A program made the position numbers and the translations under genes. From contig JAMKCF010000002.1 of assembly GCA_023634235.1 (NCBI GenBank), positions 14,007,091-14,071,090 of the forward strand: a DNA stretch of 64,000 nucleotides, written 5' to 3'. The notes beneath the pieces were generated by a model, which was not told the origin of the DNA, did not search any database, and saw nothing but the letters and a program-made list of their open reading frames with translations. The first letter of the stretch is position 1; every line of letters starts with the position of its first letter. The stretch is from Pisaster brevispinus (taxonomy: Eukaryota; Echinodermata; Asteroidea; Forcipulatida; Asteriidae). Of this stretch, positions 32,701 to 43,500 are shown piece by piece.

Positions 32701-33201
32701 TAGGATGGGGGCGGGGGTGAGGTATGCTTGGCTCTTGAACAAGGGGGTACCTAGTTTTTATTCAAGGCGCTCGTAGCCTCCCAGATGATAGACAATACGA
32801 ACAGCGCCACCACTGCCTAACCCGACAAAAAGTATAGTGTTAGCGGTGGAGCCACGACGCGCCTTTTGCCGCCGCTCGCACGAGTCTGTTCTCGTGTTAT
32901 AGCAGTAGTCACGCTGTTTGTGTCGTGTACCATTCTGGATGCCGTGAGCGCGTTGACTAAAGGCTAACGAATACCCACACATGGATTGGGAAATAATAGA
33001 TGAGGAAACAGAAGTGGAGACATCGATTGTTAATTAGGTAATATAGGTCGTGTACAAACCAGCTGAAACGACAAGCGTTGGTTTCAAGTCCATGAGTGTC
33101 CAGTCACCGCTGTCCAATAGACCTTCGAGGTGAACAAGCAACTCTGTATCATTGGTTGATGCGTAGCATGACGTCACCAGTAACATGGCCAATAGGAGCA
33201 T
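26701..33201 (-). CDS. secreted animal haem peroxidase (peroxidasin/ovoperoxidase-like)
   Basis: Exons: 33201-33060, 32430-32292, 31608-31412, 31325-31155, 30785-30549, 30046-29374, 28647-28477, 28211-28042, 27667-27550, 26863-26701; phases agree, 726 aa. Residues 1-15 are a signal peptide (MLLLAMLLVTSCYAS), so the enzyme is secreted or granule-stored. Residues about 16-90 look like a propeptide; the peroxidase domain runs from about 100 to 700. The distal motif is HFGQLLIHDTDQVP (His207), the catalytic Arg340 and haem-ester Glu343 lie in AGDNRAAEQ, the proximal His445 is in FRLGHS, and a calcium loop of type TAYLDTS is present. The conserved NIQRGRDHGLPGYQ block is in the seventh exon. By comparison with myeloperoxidase, the second haem-ester residue (Asp before the distal His) is Ile206. 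There are no LRR, Ig or EGF domains, so it is not a full peroxidasin. Likely roles are H2O2-dependent cross-linking (as in egg-envelope hardening) or defence; the substrate is unknown. Confidence 0.94.
26995..27180 (+). repeat. SINE-like copy related to 6146-6442
   Basis: Starts CAGTCAGGTTGGCTCTGCGG and shares the TGTGGGTTTCCCC and GGGGGTTTTCCTCCCGC blocks with the element at 6146. It lies in the last intron of the peroxidase gene. Confidence 0.6.
27755..27985 (+). repeat. tRNA-derived SINE with body
   Basis: The B-box-like GGGTTCGAGTCCCGTTCATG is followed by GACTTGTGTCCTTGAGCG, GGGACATTAAGCC and AACATAGCAAGCACCC. The head is truncated. It lies in a peroxidase intron. Confidence 0.6.
31799..31932. 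repeat. fold-back MITE (GGACACTAGGTGGC)
   Basis: The left arm GGGGACACTAGGTGGCGACAGA is inverted on the right (GTCTGCTGCCACCTAGCGTTCC), with an inner pair TCCATTGTTCTCATA/TATGAAAACAATGGA. The right end recurs near 19496-19511. It lies in a peroxidase intron. Confidence 0.7.
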
Positions 33202-36200
33202 CCTGTTTGATGAAGGCGTAGAACAAAACTAATAGTGATACCTCGATCACACCAATGGATTGCCTTTCATACATTGGGTTGCTTTACGCCAATAATGAGA
33301 AATGTTCATGTTGAATTGTTTTCTTCCATGTTATCGTTAGTGCAAATAAACTTGAACACGACGTGACTTTCTGGAAACATCTCCCACCTCCCCATTTTCA
33401 AAGTGTACAGCGGTATCAGCTAACGCGGTACTTTTTAGTCCATTTCATGTTCTTCTTTCTCGATAATAACTTAAGCTTTTGGGTTTTACCTGCTCTTATT
33501 TGTCCCTGAAAAGAGCAGGAACATAACATTGCCGAACAAAGGCTGACCCACTCGCACATTATCGGGAATGATACGGAGACCTGGAGACCAAGGCCTTTGT
33601 TGCCCTGGTCTTGGCCGTGTTGCCCCTTCAAACGTTTCCCAAAGATATGCAATGAAATTGCCCTTTGCAAAATAAAAATGGCCTTTGTCTCTCAGAAATG
33701 AAATCTACAGCTCAGACATGTTATTACAGTATGAGCTTTTACAGACTTGTTAGGGCTATTGAATACGTTTTGCTGGTTTTTTCTTGGGGTAACAAAATCG
33801 GCTATCAGACTAGTAATAGGTCAAAAAGGAGGAAGAATTTTATGGCAGGCATTAAAAACGGAAGAAACAACTGTTTTTACTTACATGTTTTTGTCAGACT
33901 CTTTACACATTTATATGTCCTCGTGTTTTCCGTCCGATGGTCGTTCCATGAAGTTAGAATCGATCTGCAACTTGAACCGACGATGGAACAACCTCCTCTC
34001 AAACCTGATGACGTAGCACCAACACGTGACCATCGTCAGCCAATAAAGGTGGCTAGGATTTAAACAAGTTTAATGACACGTGTATTTATGTACACCTTAT
34101 GGTCGGCTGTCCCGCACAATATGGGGGACCCTCTTCGAGAAGTTTGTTTGCATGAAAGAACAATTAATGAGTCTCTTTTTTAAAGCTAGTCAATGGTGCT
34201 TCTACGGAGGTCAAAATATTATCGTTTGGCCACTTTTATGGCACGCGCAAAAAGGTAGAGTGGGCCGCATTGTAAATTGTGAGAGGTCGACAAACTTTTC
34301 ACGATCACAGGGCGCAGACTATCGATACAAAACACGGTTGAAAATTTGATTAAGGTTCAATATTATTGTTAAATACTTTTTATTTATTCATTCCTCTTCA
34401 AATTACACGTAATTATATTAAACCTGCCTTAAAACAATGTGGATGTGTATTTCTATTAGAAATTCGTTTTATTGTACAACTATCACAATAACGACTGTAC
34501 AAAAATACCAAACTTGACGAATGAAAATGTGGCGTGTGAAGTATTGCGGGCAGCTTGGGGCAAGACAAAGACTGCCACTGCGTATATTTTTTTTGTAGAG
34601 TGTTTTTTGAAAACCATTTTTTGAAAAATTGAGGTACATCCGGAGGTACAAGATAATGATCATAAATTATCAGAACTTAAGTACAGAAACGTGGATAGCT
34701 GTGTATTGAGAGATGCGACATGGAGGGACCAGTTTAGTCACATGATTATTGGATGCCATATTCAGTCCAAAAGCAGCAGACAACTCAATGTGTAGTCTAG
34801 TCTGCCACCCCGTGTGCGCATACTTATGCGTTTTTCGGATCAAAAACATGGCTTCTTTTATAGCAAGTTGTCGCAACTCTCAGGCTCCAAATACACAGCT
34901 CTGAATATACCTAAAATGAGGCCTAGCCCTTTTCCCCTCCAAGCCTCGTTTTGGTTACACTGGTATGAACAGGTGAAACACACGATGAATTCACAATAAA
35001 CAAAAATCCTATATATTGACCCAATTCATCTGATGTCATCATATGATAAAATCTTGCATTTTAGGATGTTAGTGTCCGTCGTGTGGTCAGGGTGCTTTAA
35101 GTCCACACACACGAATAACATGTTCACCATGTTTTTTTGTCCCCAAACCTCGGCTTAGTCTGCGGCCCATATTGATGCTGGAAACACTGCGCAAAAGCTG
35201 CACTGCTCAAAAAGTGACGACGCAGCCCAAGCCGAAGTTTGAAAAAAAAGCCCTGAATCTTTACATGCAATTTGACCCCAAAATGGCAGACCACAGGTAT
35301 AAACATACAATAGACCCCTCACATATGACCTCACACTCTCAAACAGCGCCCTCACCGAATCAAAAGGAGACAGATCATTGGGCGATAGCTGCTCTGGGTG
35401 CATATCAACGTGCGCATGACCTCTCGGCCTTCCAGCAGCGTTGCGCGTTATGCAAGGGGTCTGTACAAAACAAATCTATTGTCGACAGTAACACTAGTGA
35501 CTTTTCTCTGTTCCGACATCCATATATTTTGACAACAGGTGTGTCGAAACCTAGGGGTGTAACCGTAACACCCATGTCACATTCTGGTTACACACCCATG
35601 TTCCCACACCCCTTTGTTCTGACATCCCTGGTATATTTTCCTACCCCTAGCGTGTAAATCACAAAGTGTTTTTTTTTTAGTGGTGTCAGAGTATAGAGCA
35701 GTCACCCACATCTTACTCTTTCCTTAATGCAATGATTCAAACAATACACAGAGGTTCTTCAGTACAAATCCAAAAAAATACAATACAAATATGAAGGGCA
35801 TACAAAATAGCTTGAAGAATTTTAAATTCACATAATACAGAAAGGCTAGTATTTAGCAAAATACTTTGAACAGTCCTGGAAAAGCATATTAAATACACAT
35901 TAGTTTCTCATGATTAGTTTCTCTGATGGTTTTTACATTGTCACCAAAAAACAAACAAACAAAAAACCTTAAAAAGGAAAATTATAAACTATTCACTTTA
36001 GCAAATAACATCTTGATGGCTTGAGCAGGTAAAATGGCCTAGTGTTTTTATATCAATACACATCCAACAGCGCAATTAGGGCCAATAACGGGATGAGTCC
36101 TCGACGATGAAGAAATGTTCAGTTTTAGATCTGGGAGGAAAAACTCAATGGGGGAAAAACCCGCGCTATCAGGTAGGGACTGAAAACAAAATCCACATAC

Positions 36201-36274
36201 GAGCTCCGGTCTGAGTTGGGATTCAACCCAGGGTCCAAAGTGGTGAAACGCAGAGACATAAAACCACAAATTTC

Positions 36275-36510
36275 AAGGCTCTGCTTACCGGCACTTACGG
36301 AAGCAGGGAATTCCGCGCTTACGTCAAGCGTATTTCACGGGTTAGCAGGGAATTCTTTTCGCTTGCGCCTATGCGAACTTCGCATTACTGGGCGTTCTTT
36401 TGCTTACACAGCTAGCACAGGAATTCGACGCTTGCACAGTGAGCGTGGGAGAGTGGTGATCGTAAGCGCAGAATTAACCGGTATAAGCAAAGCCATGAAA
36501 TTGGGCCCCG
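36275..36510. repeat. fold-back element, ATGGCTCTGCTTAC family
   Basis: Contains GGAAGCAGGGAATTCCGCGC and ends AGCCATGAAATTGGGCCCC, matching the element at 13508-13760; the left end is slightly truncated. Confidence 0.65.
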
Positions 36511-36980
36511 TTCCTGTTCGGAACTTAAGTTTTGGGTGTCCGAGTCATCTGAGGGTGGGTTCCAATCCCAGTCATGACACCCGTTTCCAAGAGCGAGACA
36601 CTTTATAACTATAAATGCTTCTCACCTCCCATGAGTTAACGGGTACTTGAATGTTGCAAATTCTGCACCCACTTGGCTGCCGGGGCTGCATACTCCCAAT
36701 GAGTCAACACGGTTTCAGGAATGCTTAGAATAAACAGGGGTAATAATGGCGCAAGACGCTTTGAGAGGCCTGCTTGGCTTTAAAACAAAGCGCATAAGAA
36801 ATCCATGTGTTTTCTACACTCCAGTAGAGTCAACATTCCTCACATCTTGCAGTAGCGAAGGAAATCTGTTAGACAGTGGGGGAGGGGGGATCTAAATTCT
36901 CTTTTCTCTTTCGTAATCCCACCTTAACTTTTAAAGGGCAGGGTGGGAATAGGCAGGAACATTTTAATTAATGTAATTAA

Positions 36981-37123
36981 ACCTAGGTTTTGTGTGCATA
37001 AATATGAAACAGTTAGTGGCTTGTCGTTTCGACCATAGCAGAGTCTCGCTAGGGTTGAAAAAGCGTCTGCTAGGGTCCGAATGTCAGGCCACTAACTATT
37101 TTTTATGCATTTATACCCTGGGT
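36981..37123. repeat. small inverted-repeat element
   Basis: TGCATAAATATGAAACAGTT on the left pairs with AACTATTTTTTATGCATTTA on the right, with GTGGC/GCCAC continuing inward. It has no coding potential. Confidence 0.55.
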
Positions 37124-37531
37124 CCTTTTGGTTGGTAAGCAGTCTGCAACAGCTAATTCTATTTTCTAAATATGAAAAAAATATACACTATTTTACTTTC
37201 AAGAGCAGGCCTGTTACTTCATAGAGCCAATGGGACATTGGAGGCAGTTTCCTCCGTTGCCTCCAGGCCCCTGGTCAATGCCTCCATGCTCTTTCAATTG
37301 CCCCGATATAATTTTAAAAAAATCCCTCATAGTGGTGCCTTCTAGTACAGCGGAAAGCTGCCTTTCCTTCCTTGGAATGAAGCGCCGAGCCTGCAGGAAT
37401 CTGAAATGCTTAGAGAACAAACTCTGTTGCCTGTGTAATAACCTCCTTCCCCAAACCCCCACCCCCACCCCCCGGCTGAAGTTGCAGGCTTATACAGTTA
37501 GCTAACAATAGCCATTGTTCGATTGAATCCT

Positions 37532-40500
37532 TTATCGACGGTTAGATCTCTGTCTGTTTTGTCGAGTCAGTCTGCTTGTCCGTTTCTGGGTTGATGTGGA
37601 GGCAGATGATCCGAGGCTGAAGCCAGCAGGGTTTGTTGGAGTTACAGCTCCGAAGGTAGGAGTTGCTGAAGGGGCAGGAGTGCCGAACCCTCCACCTCCA
37701 CCTCCTCCTGGGGGGGGGGGGGGTTATAAAACAACAAATAACAATTGTTTCGTTTATTAAATTCTCGTTGTGAAGTCACCGACTCTCAAAAAAGCAAACT
37801 CAATCACGTGCGCTTTTGTCTATTTAAAAGAAATGGTCAGAAATGGTTTCAAACTAATGTCTAAAGATTTTAATTATTAAATTCTAAAAAAAAAACAAAA
37901 AAAAAAACCCAGGGTCGGCCATTTTTTTCGGGTCGGTCGGGTTACGCCAACATAACAATTTTTTTAGGCCTAAGTGAGAAAAAGGTACTCACCAGCACCA
38001 AAGTTGAACGTTGTTGGTCTGCTTGGTGGGGCAAAGCCGCCCACTGAGCCCATGGGTTGGCTGGCCTGTTGATTGGTCTGACCAAACTGGAATAGCCCCC
38101 CGCTGGCCGGCTGCGATGCCGCTGGTTGCTGGGTCGCTGCTGCTCCTACAAGGTGAATGGATGTGCAATGACCATCAACACCGTTACACAAGACAAGACT
38201 TTAACTTTGTTTAATTCTTACCATCCCAAATCCTTCGGTACATCCGCTTTGCCCAAATTGAAGGATTCAGAAGGACTGAGAGCTGTAGGCCAAATGAACA
38301 ATAGCTGATCACTGGGTCAGGCATTCCTAGCTCTTTAAAGTCCAAACAATTTGGTGTGAAAAGTCCGAAGTGACATAGCAGAGGAGGATGTTGGGGATGT
38401 AAGCAAAAATGTACAGGGAGTAAGGACTTATGACACTGCCAGTTTTCTCCCGAGATAATTTTGGTATTTGAACTTCCTTTGTGCTGTAATTATAAAGGAA
38501 AACAAAACAAAAATCACCTCATGAACAAAACCTTGAATGATTCTGGTACTTACCAAAAGCGAATCCCGAGCTTGGATTTGCTTGAGAAGGGTTAGGTGCC
38601 CCAAAGTTGAAACTCCCTGCGTTTGGAGGAGCTGTGGAAGACGGACTTCCGAACAAACCGGGTCCCGGAGCTGTACTGCCAAAGGTACTGGTTGGCCGAG
38701 ATGTAGATCCGAAGGAAGGTGGTTGGGAGGACTGCTTGGCAAACATTCCTGTTGTTGTGCTCACGGCACCTGTTTGAAACGGAGAGGCCCCAGCAGCAGG
38801 TGCTGCACCTGTTCCGAATACAGACGCACTATTTGCTGCAGGATTTGGGGGGAACGTAAAACTGCCACTACTGGCTGCGGCAGGCTGGTTTGCAGGGACT
38901 GCTGGTCTGTTGTCAAACAGATTCAATGGTTTGCTTGGCTGTTGGGCTGGTTGCATTGGTGCACCGAAGGCTGGCGTGAACTTAGGTCCACCCGCACCAC
39001 CCACGTGTACCCCTTCATTTCCAAAAGTGCGGGCCTTTGTGGATAATTGGGATCTGGTTGTAGACGGGGCACTGCTTTGAGGGACAAGAGAAGCTGTCCC
39101 AGCAGCAGGTGCTGCACCTGTTCCGAATACAGACCCACTATTTGCTGCAGAATTTGGGTTGAACTGAAAACCGCCACGTTGGTTTGCAGAGACTGCTGGC
39201 TGCGTTGGTGCACCGAAGACTGGCTCGTACTGTTGTCCACCTGGATTGGTGACAGCAGCAGGACTAGGTTTTCCAAGTGTTGAAGCCGTGGGGGCCTTTG
39301 TGGTTAATATTTGGGGTCCTGTTGTAGGCGGGGCACTGCTCTGAGGGACAAGAGAAGCTCCACCAGGTTGGAGTGGTGGTTGGGTGTTGCTATGGCAAAC
39401 CTGGAAAGTAGGTGCAAACAAGGACATAGGATTGCTTGTTGGTGCTGGTAGTTTAACCACTGGAGAGCCGGGCGGAAATCCAGGACTTGGAGTAGTGTGT
39501 GTCCTAAAACCTGTCGCAGGTTTCGCCGGCCCGGTGGCTGCAGGTTCTGTACCAGCTGGCAATTTCTTCAAACCAGAATCCTTCTTTGGTGCCATCGGTG
39601 CAAATAACCGCCCATCGGTAGTCGTTGTGGATGATGCTGGGGGCTTGATTGCAGACGAGGGCTTGGCTTTATCAATCTCTGTTACTCCAAGCACTGGTGG
39701 GGCCTGTTTTTCAAGGCCAGGCGTAGGGAAACCACTACCCAGAGGCGTCTTGGACACACCGAGGGGAGCACTAGACGGCTGTTTATCTGCCGGGGTGACT
39801 TCTTGTACATCTGTGCAAATAAAAGCTGGCAATTTCTTCAAACCAGAATCACTCTTTGGTGCCATCGGTGCAAATAACTGCCCTTCGGTAGTCTGTGTGG
39901 ATGATGCTGGGGGCTTGATTGCAGACGAGGGCTTGGCTTTATCAATCTCTGTTACTCCAAGCACTGGTGGGGCCTGTTTTTCAAGGCCAGGCATAGGGAA
40001 ACCACTACCCAGAGGTGTCTTGGACACACCGAGGGGAGCACTAGACGGCTGTTTATCTGCTGGGGTGACTTCTTTTTCATCTGGGCAAATAAAAAGACAA
40101 TTTTTTTAAAAACAAGTTTAAGTTGTTTAAGTTTGCTCAACAATTTTGTTCAAAGCACAACTTACCAGGACACCAGTCAAACATAATGCACAATGGCATG
40201 GTAGTTTGGCCGGTAACCTTATTCTGATCAGCATAATTTTGTTGCGCTTGGCTATCTGTTTGTGTTTACGCAGCTCTATGAATTTGGGCCCCAGGTGTCC
40301 AGATGTAATTTGAAATGTGTATTTCAACTGAGACTTTTTAACATTATGTATAACACCAACTCCTGGAAGACAAAAGGGCACATCTCAGTTCCGCCTGCTT
40401 CAACAGAGGGTTGTTGTCTCGAGAGACAGAATCTGTTTTGGGGGGGGGGGGGCTTACTTTGTGGCTTGTCTTTGTCCTCCTCCTCCTGCAGTGGACGAAG

Positions 40501-43500
40501 GATACGGTTCACCCGCTTCTTAGCAAAGAGTCGATCTTCCTGGAGATCATCGGCCGTGTATCCCCCAGAGGAGCCGGACTGCTGAGGTGGGGGGGAAAAA
40601 AAAAGGCCAAAGAAAATTATTACTTTTGAGAAAAAAAAAACCCAAAAACTTTGCTTGGTGTTTTATGGATTACACCAAAAACCACAGACAGGAATCTCCC
40701 CAGGTTTTTTGTTTTAAACTGTGAGACATTCTAGACCCAAAAGTTGAATCTGGAGCATTTTTAATGGCGTTTTTCTATGTTAAATTATACCGGGGGCCAT
40801 ATTTTCCCGAAAAATCGTGTGTTGCCCTAACATGCTAGCTAGGCACCTGCAGCCCTGGCCACCTTTCACTTTCATATTATACTACAGAGACATCCTAGGT
40901 ATGAGGGTCCATTCATTTATGGGGCGGAAAATTGTCTCACGAAAATGACGAATTTAGGAGGAAAATATGACGCCCCCAAAACCCACCACAGAAAATTGTG
41001 TGCCGCCATGGAATGTGGATCCGTTGAAATTAGTGGCATCTTGCAAGTAAGATTTGAGCTATGAAGCTTTGAAAATTTTCTGCCCCAGAAACGGGTCCAC
41101 ATGAGGGTTCTCTCCAGGTTTTTCTTCCCAAAACTGTGGGGGTATTCTGGACCCAAATTTTGTTGTGTTTGGCCGAAAGCGCACTAAATTGAAAGGCTTT
41201 CGGAATGCTTTTTTTCTTGGTGTTTGTCTCGGTTTTTAAGGCCCTACTGTGCAATTTGGAGCTTTACTTATGGTTTTCTCATTATTTTTTTTTGAAAAAA
41301 AAATTTTATTTTTTTTTTTCTTTTTTGGTGCGTATCGGCCGAAATGTGCGCGCATCGGCCCGATACGCTAGCTTGTGCATGGGGAGAACCCTGGTCATAT
41401 TTAGGAGTCTGTGTCTGTGTACAGAATAGAAGAAGAGTCCTGTGTAGGGCTGGTGCATTTGGCGAACCTTCATGAGTTTCATTGGCTGGGCAAAGTGCTA
41501 CAGAAATCAATTTTAAAAACTATGAGGAAATCGACTGGAAGCTTACTTTATAAAGTGGCTTTCGGGTACAATTAGACTGGGCCTCTCTTCTTCTTTAGAC
41601 CATTATCATGTTGCCCGGCATATTTCGTCTTGCTCCCCGTGCCAATATTTCCAGACTCACTTTGGTTAGGCCGTGTCCGAAATGCTACAGCTGCAGCTCT
41701 GACTGCTATGAGGGTATTGCCAACGACATCCTATATTTTAACGCATGATGATGAGGTGTTCCAGAAGTAGCCGTAGCCTATGACTGTATCAGAATTAGCT
41801 GCTACAGCTAAAGCTACGGCTAGATTTCAGTGTCACCATGCGCTGAAGTTTAGGGCATCCTCAGCAACACTCCATAGCAACACTCCATAGCAACAGTTTG
41901 AAGCCGTAGCCGCCAAATCGCATACGGTCTTGCCTTGATTTGAGTGTGAGAAAAAACAAGATGGCGGCACACTGATAAAGCTAAGTTTACCTTGGGCATG
42001 TTAGGTCTGTGCTTGCCAAGTTTGGGTGTTTTCAGTCTGGGTGTAAACAGATCTTTGGGTTGTACTTTGGACGGCGTGGCGTCTTTAGAGCTCGTTGGAT
42101 CTTCATTGGCCTCTTGCAATTCTGAACCAGGTTTTCCATTGCTCTGTGTCATATTTGTCGGCCCGGCCGCAGTCGATCCACCATGAGGAGTGAGTTGTAA
42201 GATGACATCTCTGCTCCTTGCCTCACTTCCTTGAGGACTGTCAGGAGGTTGACATTTTCTCTTGGGAGAATCTTCCGACATTGGAGGCTGGCTTATCAAC
42301 CTTTTTCTCATCATTGCCTGCAACAGGAATAAAACAAAATCATTTTTGTCACAGAATATAATCCGGAGGTGAAATTGGAAAAACTAGATTTCACCTCAGG
42401 ATTGTATTCTGCGAGATGCAAGAATGAAATGCATTCAATATTTATTTTAAATAACTCACACATAGACCCTTGTCAATTGTTTGTTTTAACACCAAACACA
42501 AAACAGACAGAGAGACTTGTCTACACGCCAATCTGAACGTTCCAAAAAGGGAGATTGTGTACAACAATCAGGGAGATATTCAGAATTACACACCACATAA
42601 TTGGAAACATTTTCCATAATACGAAAACAAGTTTCCATAATCAGGGAGATTTTCAAACTTGTTCATCAGAACATGGACAGATTGGTTCATTTTCAGGGAA
42701 TTTTCTGCAGAATCAGGGAGAGTTGGCAACTCTGCTGAAACACATAAGCCTAAAGACGCCTTTGAAGAGGAGAGGTTGATGAAATTCCTAGTTCAAGATG
42801 TGAGAGGACAACCCCCAACTGGGGAACCCTATGAAATCAGGTAAGAACTGAATAACCCAAGCCAGATGCAAGGCTCTCAGCCCAAAGCGGGATTCAAACC
42901 AGGGTCCAAAGAGGTGAAAGGCAGGGAAAGAAAACATCGACCCAACCTGGGGCCAATTTCATGGCTCTGCTTACTGCCGAAATCTTCGCTTACGATCACC
43001 ATTCTCCGCTTACTGTGCAAGCGCTGAATTTCTGTGCTAGCTGTGTAAAGTGAAGAATGCCTAGTAACGTGGAGTACGCACGCTGACAAGCAAAACTGCT
43101 AACCCGTGAAATTCGCTTGACATAACGAAGGTATAGTAAGGTCACGAACAAGATACCTTGGGGGTCAAAGTTCATATTTCACAATTCACATCCAGATTAA
43201 CGATTAATTTCTCCCTTACTTTTTCTATGGCTGCTCTCCGGCTGGAGCTGACGGAGCTGTCGATTGCATTCCGAGGGGTGTGAGACTGCACCCCTCTCCT
43301 TCCTGACCAAAGGGGGGCTTTCCTTGCCCGTGTACTACCCTCTGGCGAGCTGTCCGACTGTGGGAAACCATTGATCATGGAGTAATTGGGCGAATCTGCT
43401 ATGCTTGGGGTGCTGCTCCTTGATCCATTCTCAAGACGCCTGAGGGTAAACAAATATTTGTAAACAATTAACATATAAAAACAAAACATCATGTCATGGT

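Larger units (their letters stand above)
33202..37531. other. intergenic region, no supported gene
   Basis: This separates the peroxidase 5' end from the nucleoporin 3' end. It holds the presumed peroxidase promoter (immediately above 33201), an inverted repeat at about 35131-35255 with AAACCTCGGCTTAG and AGCCGAAGTTTGAA arms, a run of TGTCGAAAC/GGTGTAAC-type repeats at 35535-35645, part of a SINE in reverse (36143-36240), a fold-back (36275-36510), another SINE tail (36520-36720) and a small inverted-repeat element (36981-37123). ORFs of up to 161 codons here show no domain or splice context. Confidence 0.5.

Noticed and set aside
32758..32982. ORF of 75 codons on the minus strand inside the first peroxidase intron, with a Cys/Arg-rich stretch
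   Set aside because: The first exon splices directly in phase to 32430, giving a normal precursor; this ORF has no clean acceptor and donor in the needed phase and no domain.
33665..34063. 132-codon ORF on the plus strand in the large spacer
   Set aside because: No recognisable domain, no flanking splice signals, and composition like the surrounding non-coding DNA.
35172..35657. 161-codon ORF on the plus strand
   Set aside because: It overlaps an inverted repeat and a run of GGTGT-type repeats; the translation is not similar to any family I know.
39384..40109. 241-codon ORF on the plus strand opposite the nucleoporin FG exon
   Set aside because: It is the antisense of a low-complexity, recently duplicated coding exon; its repeats mirror the real gene and it has no start or splice context.
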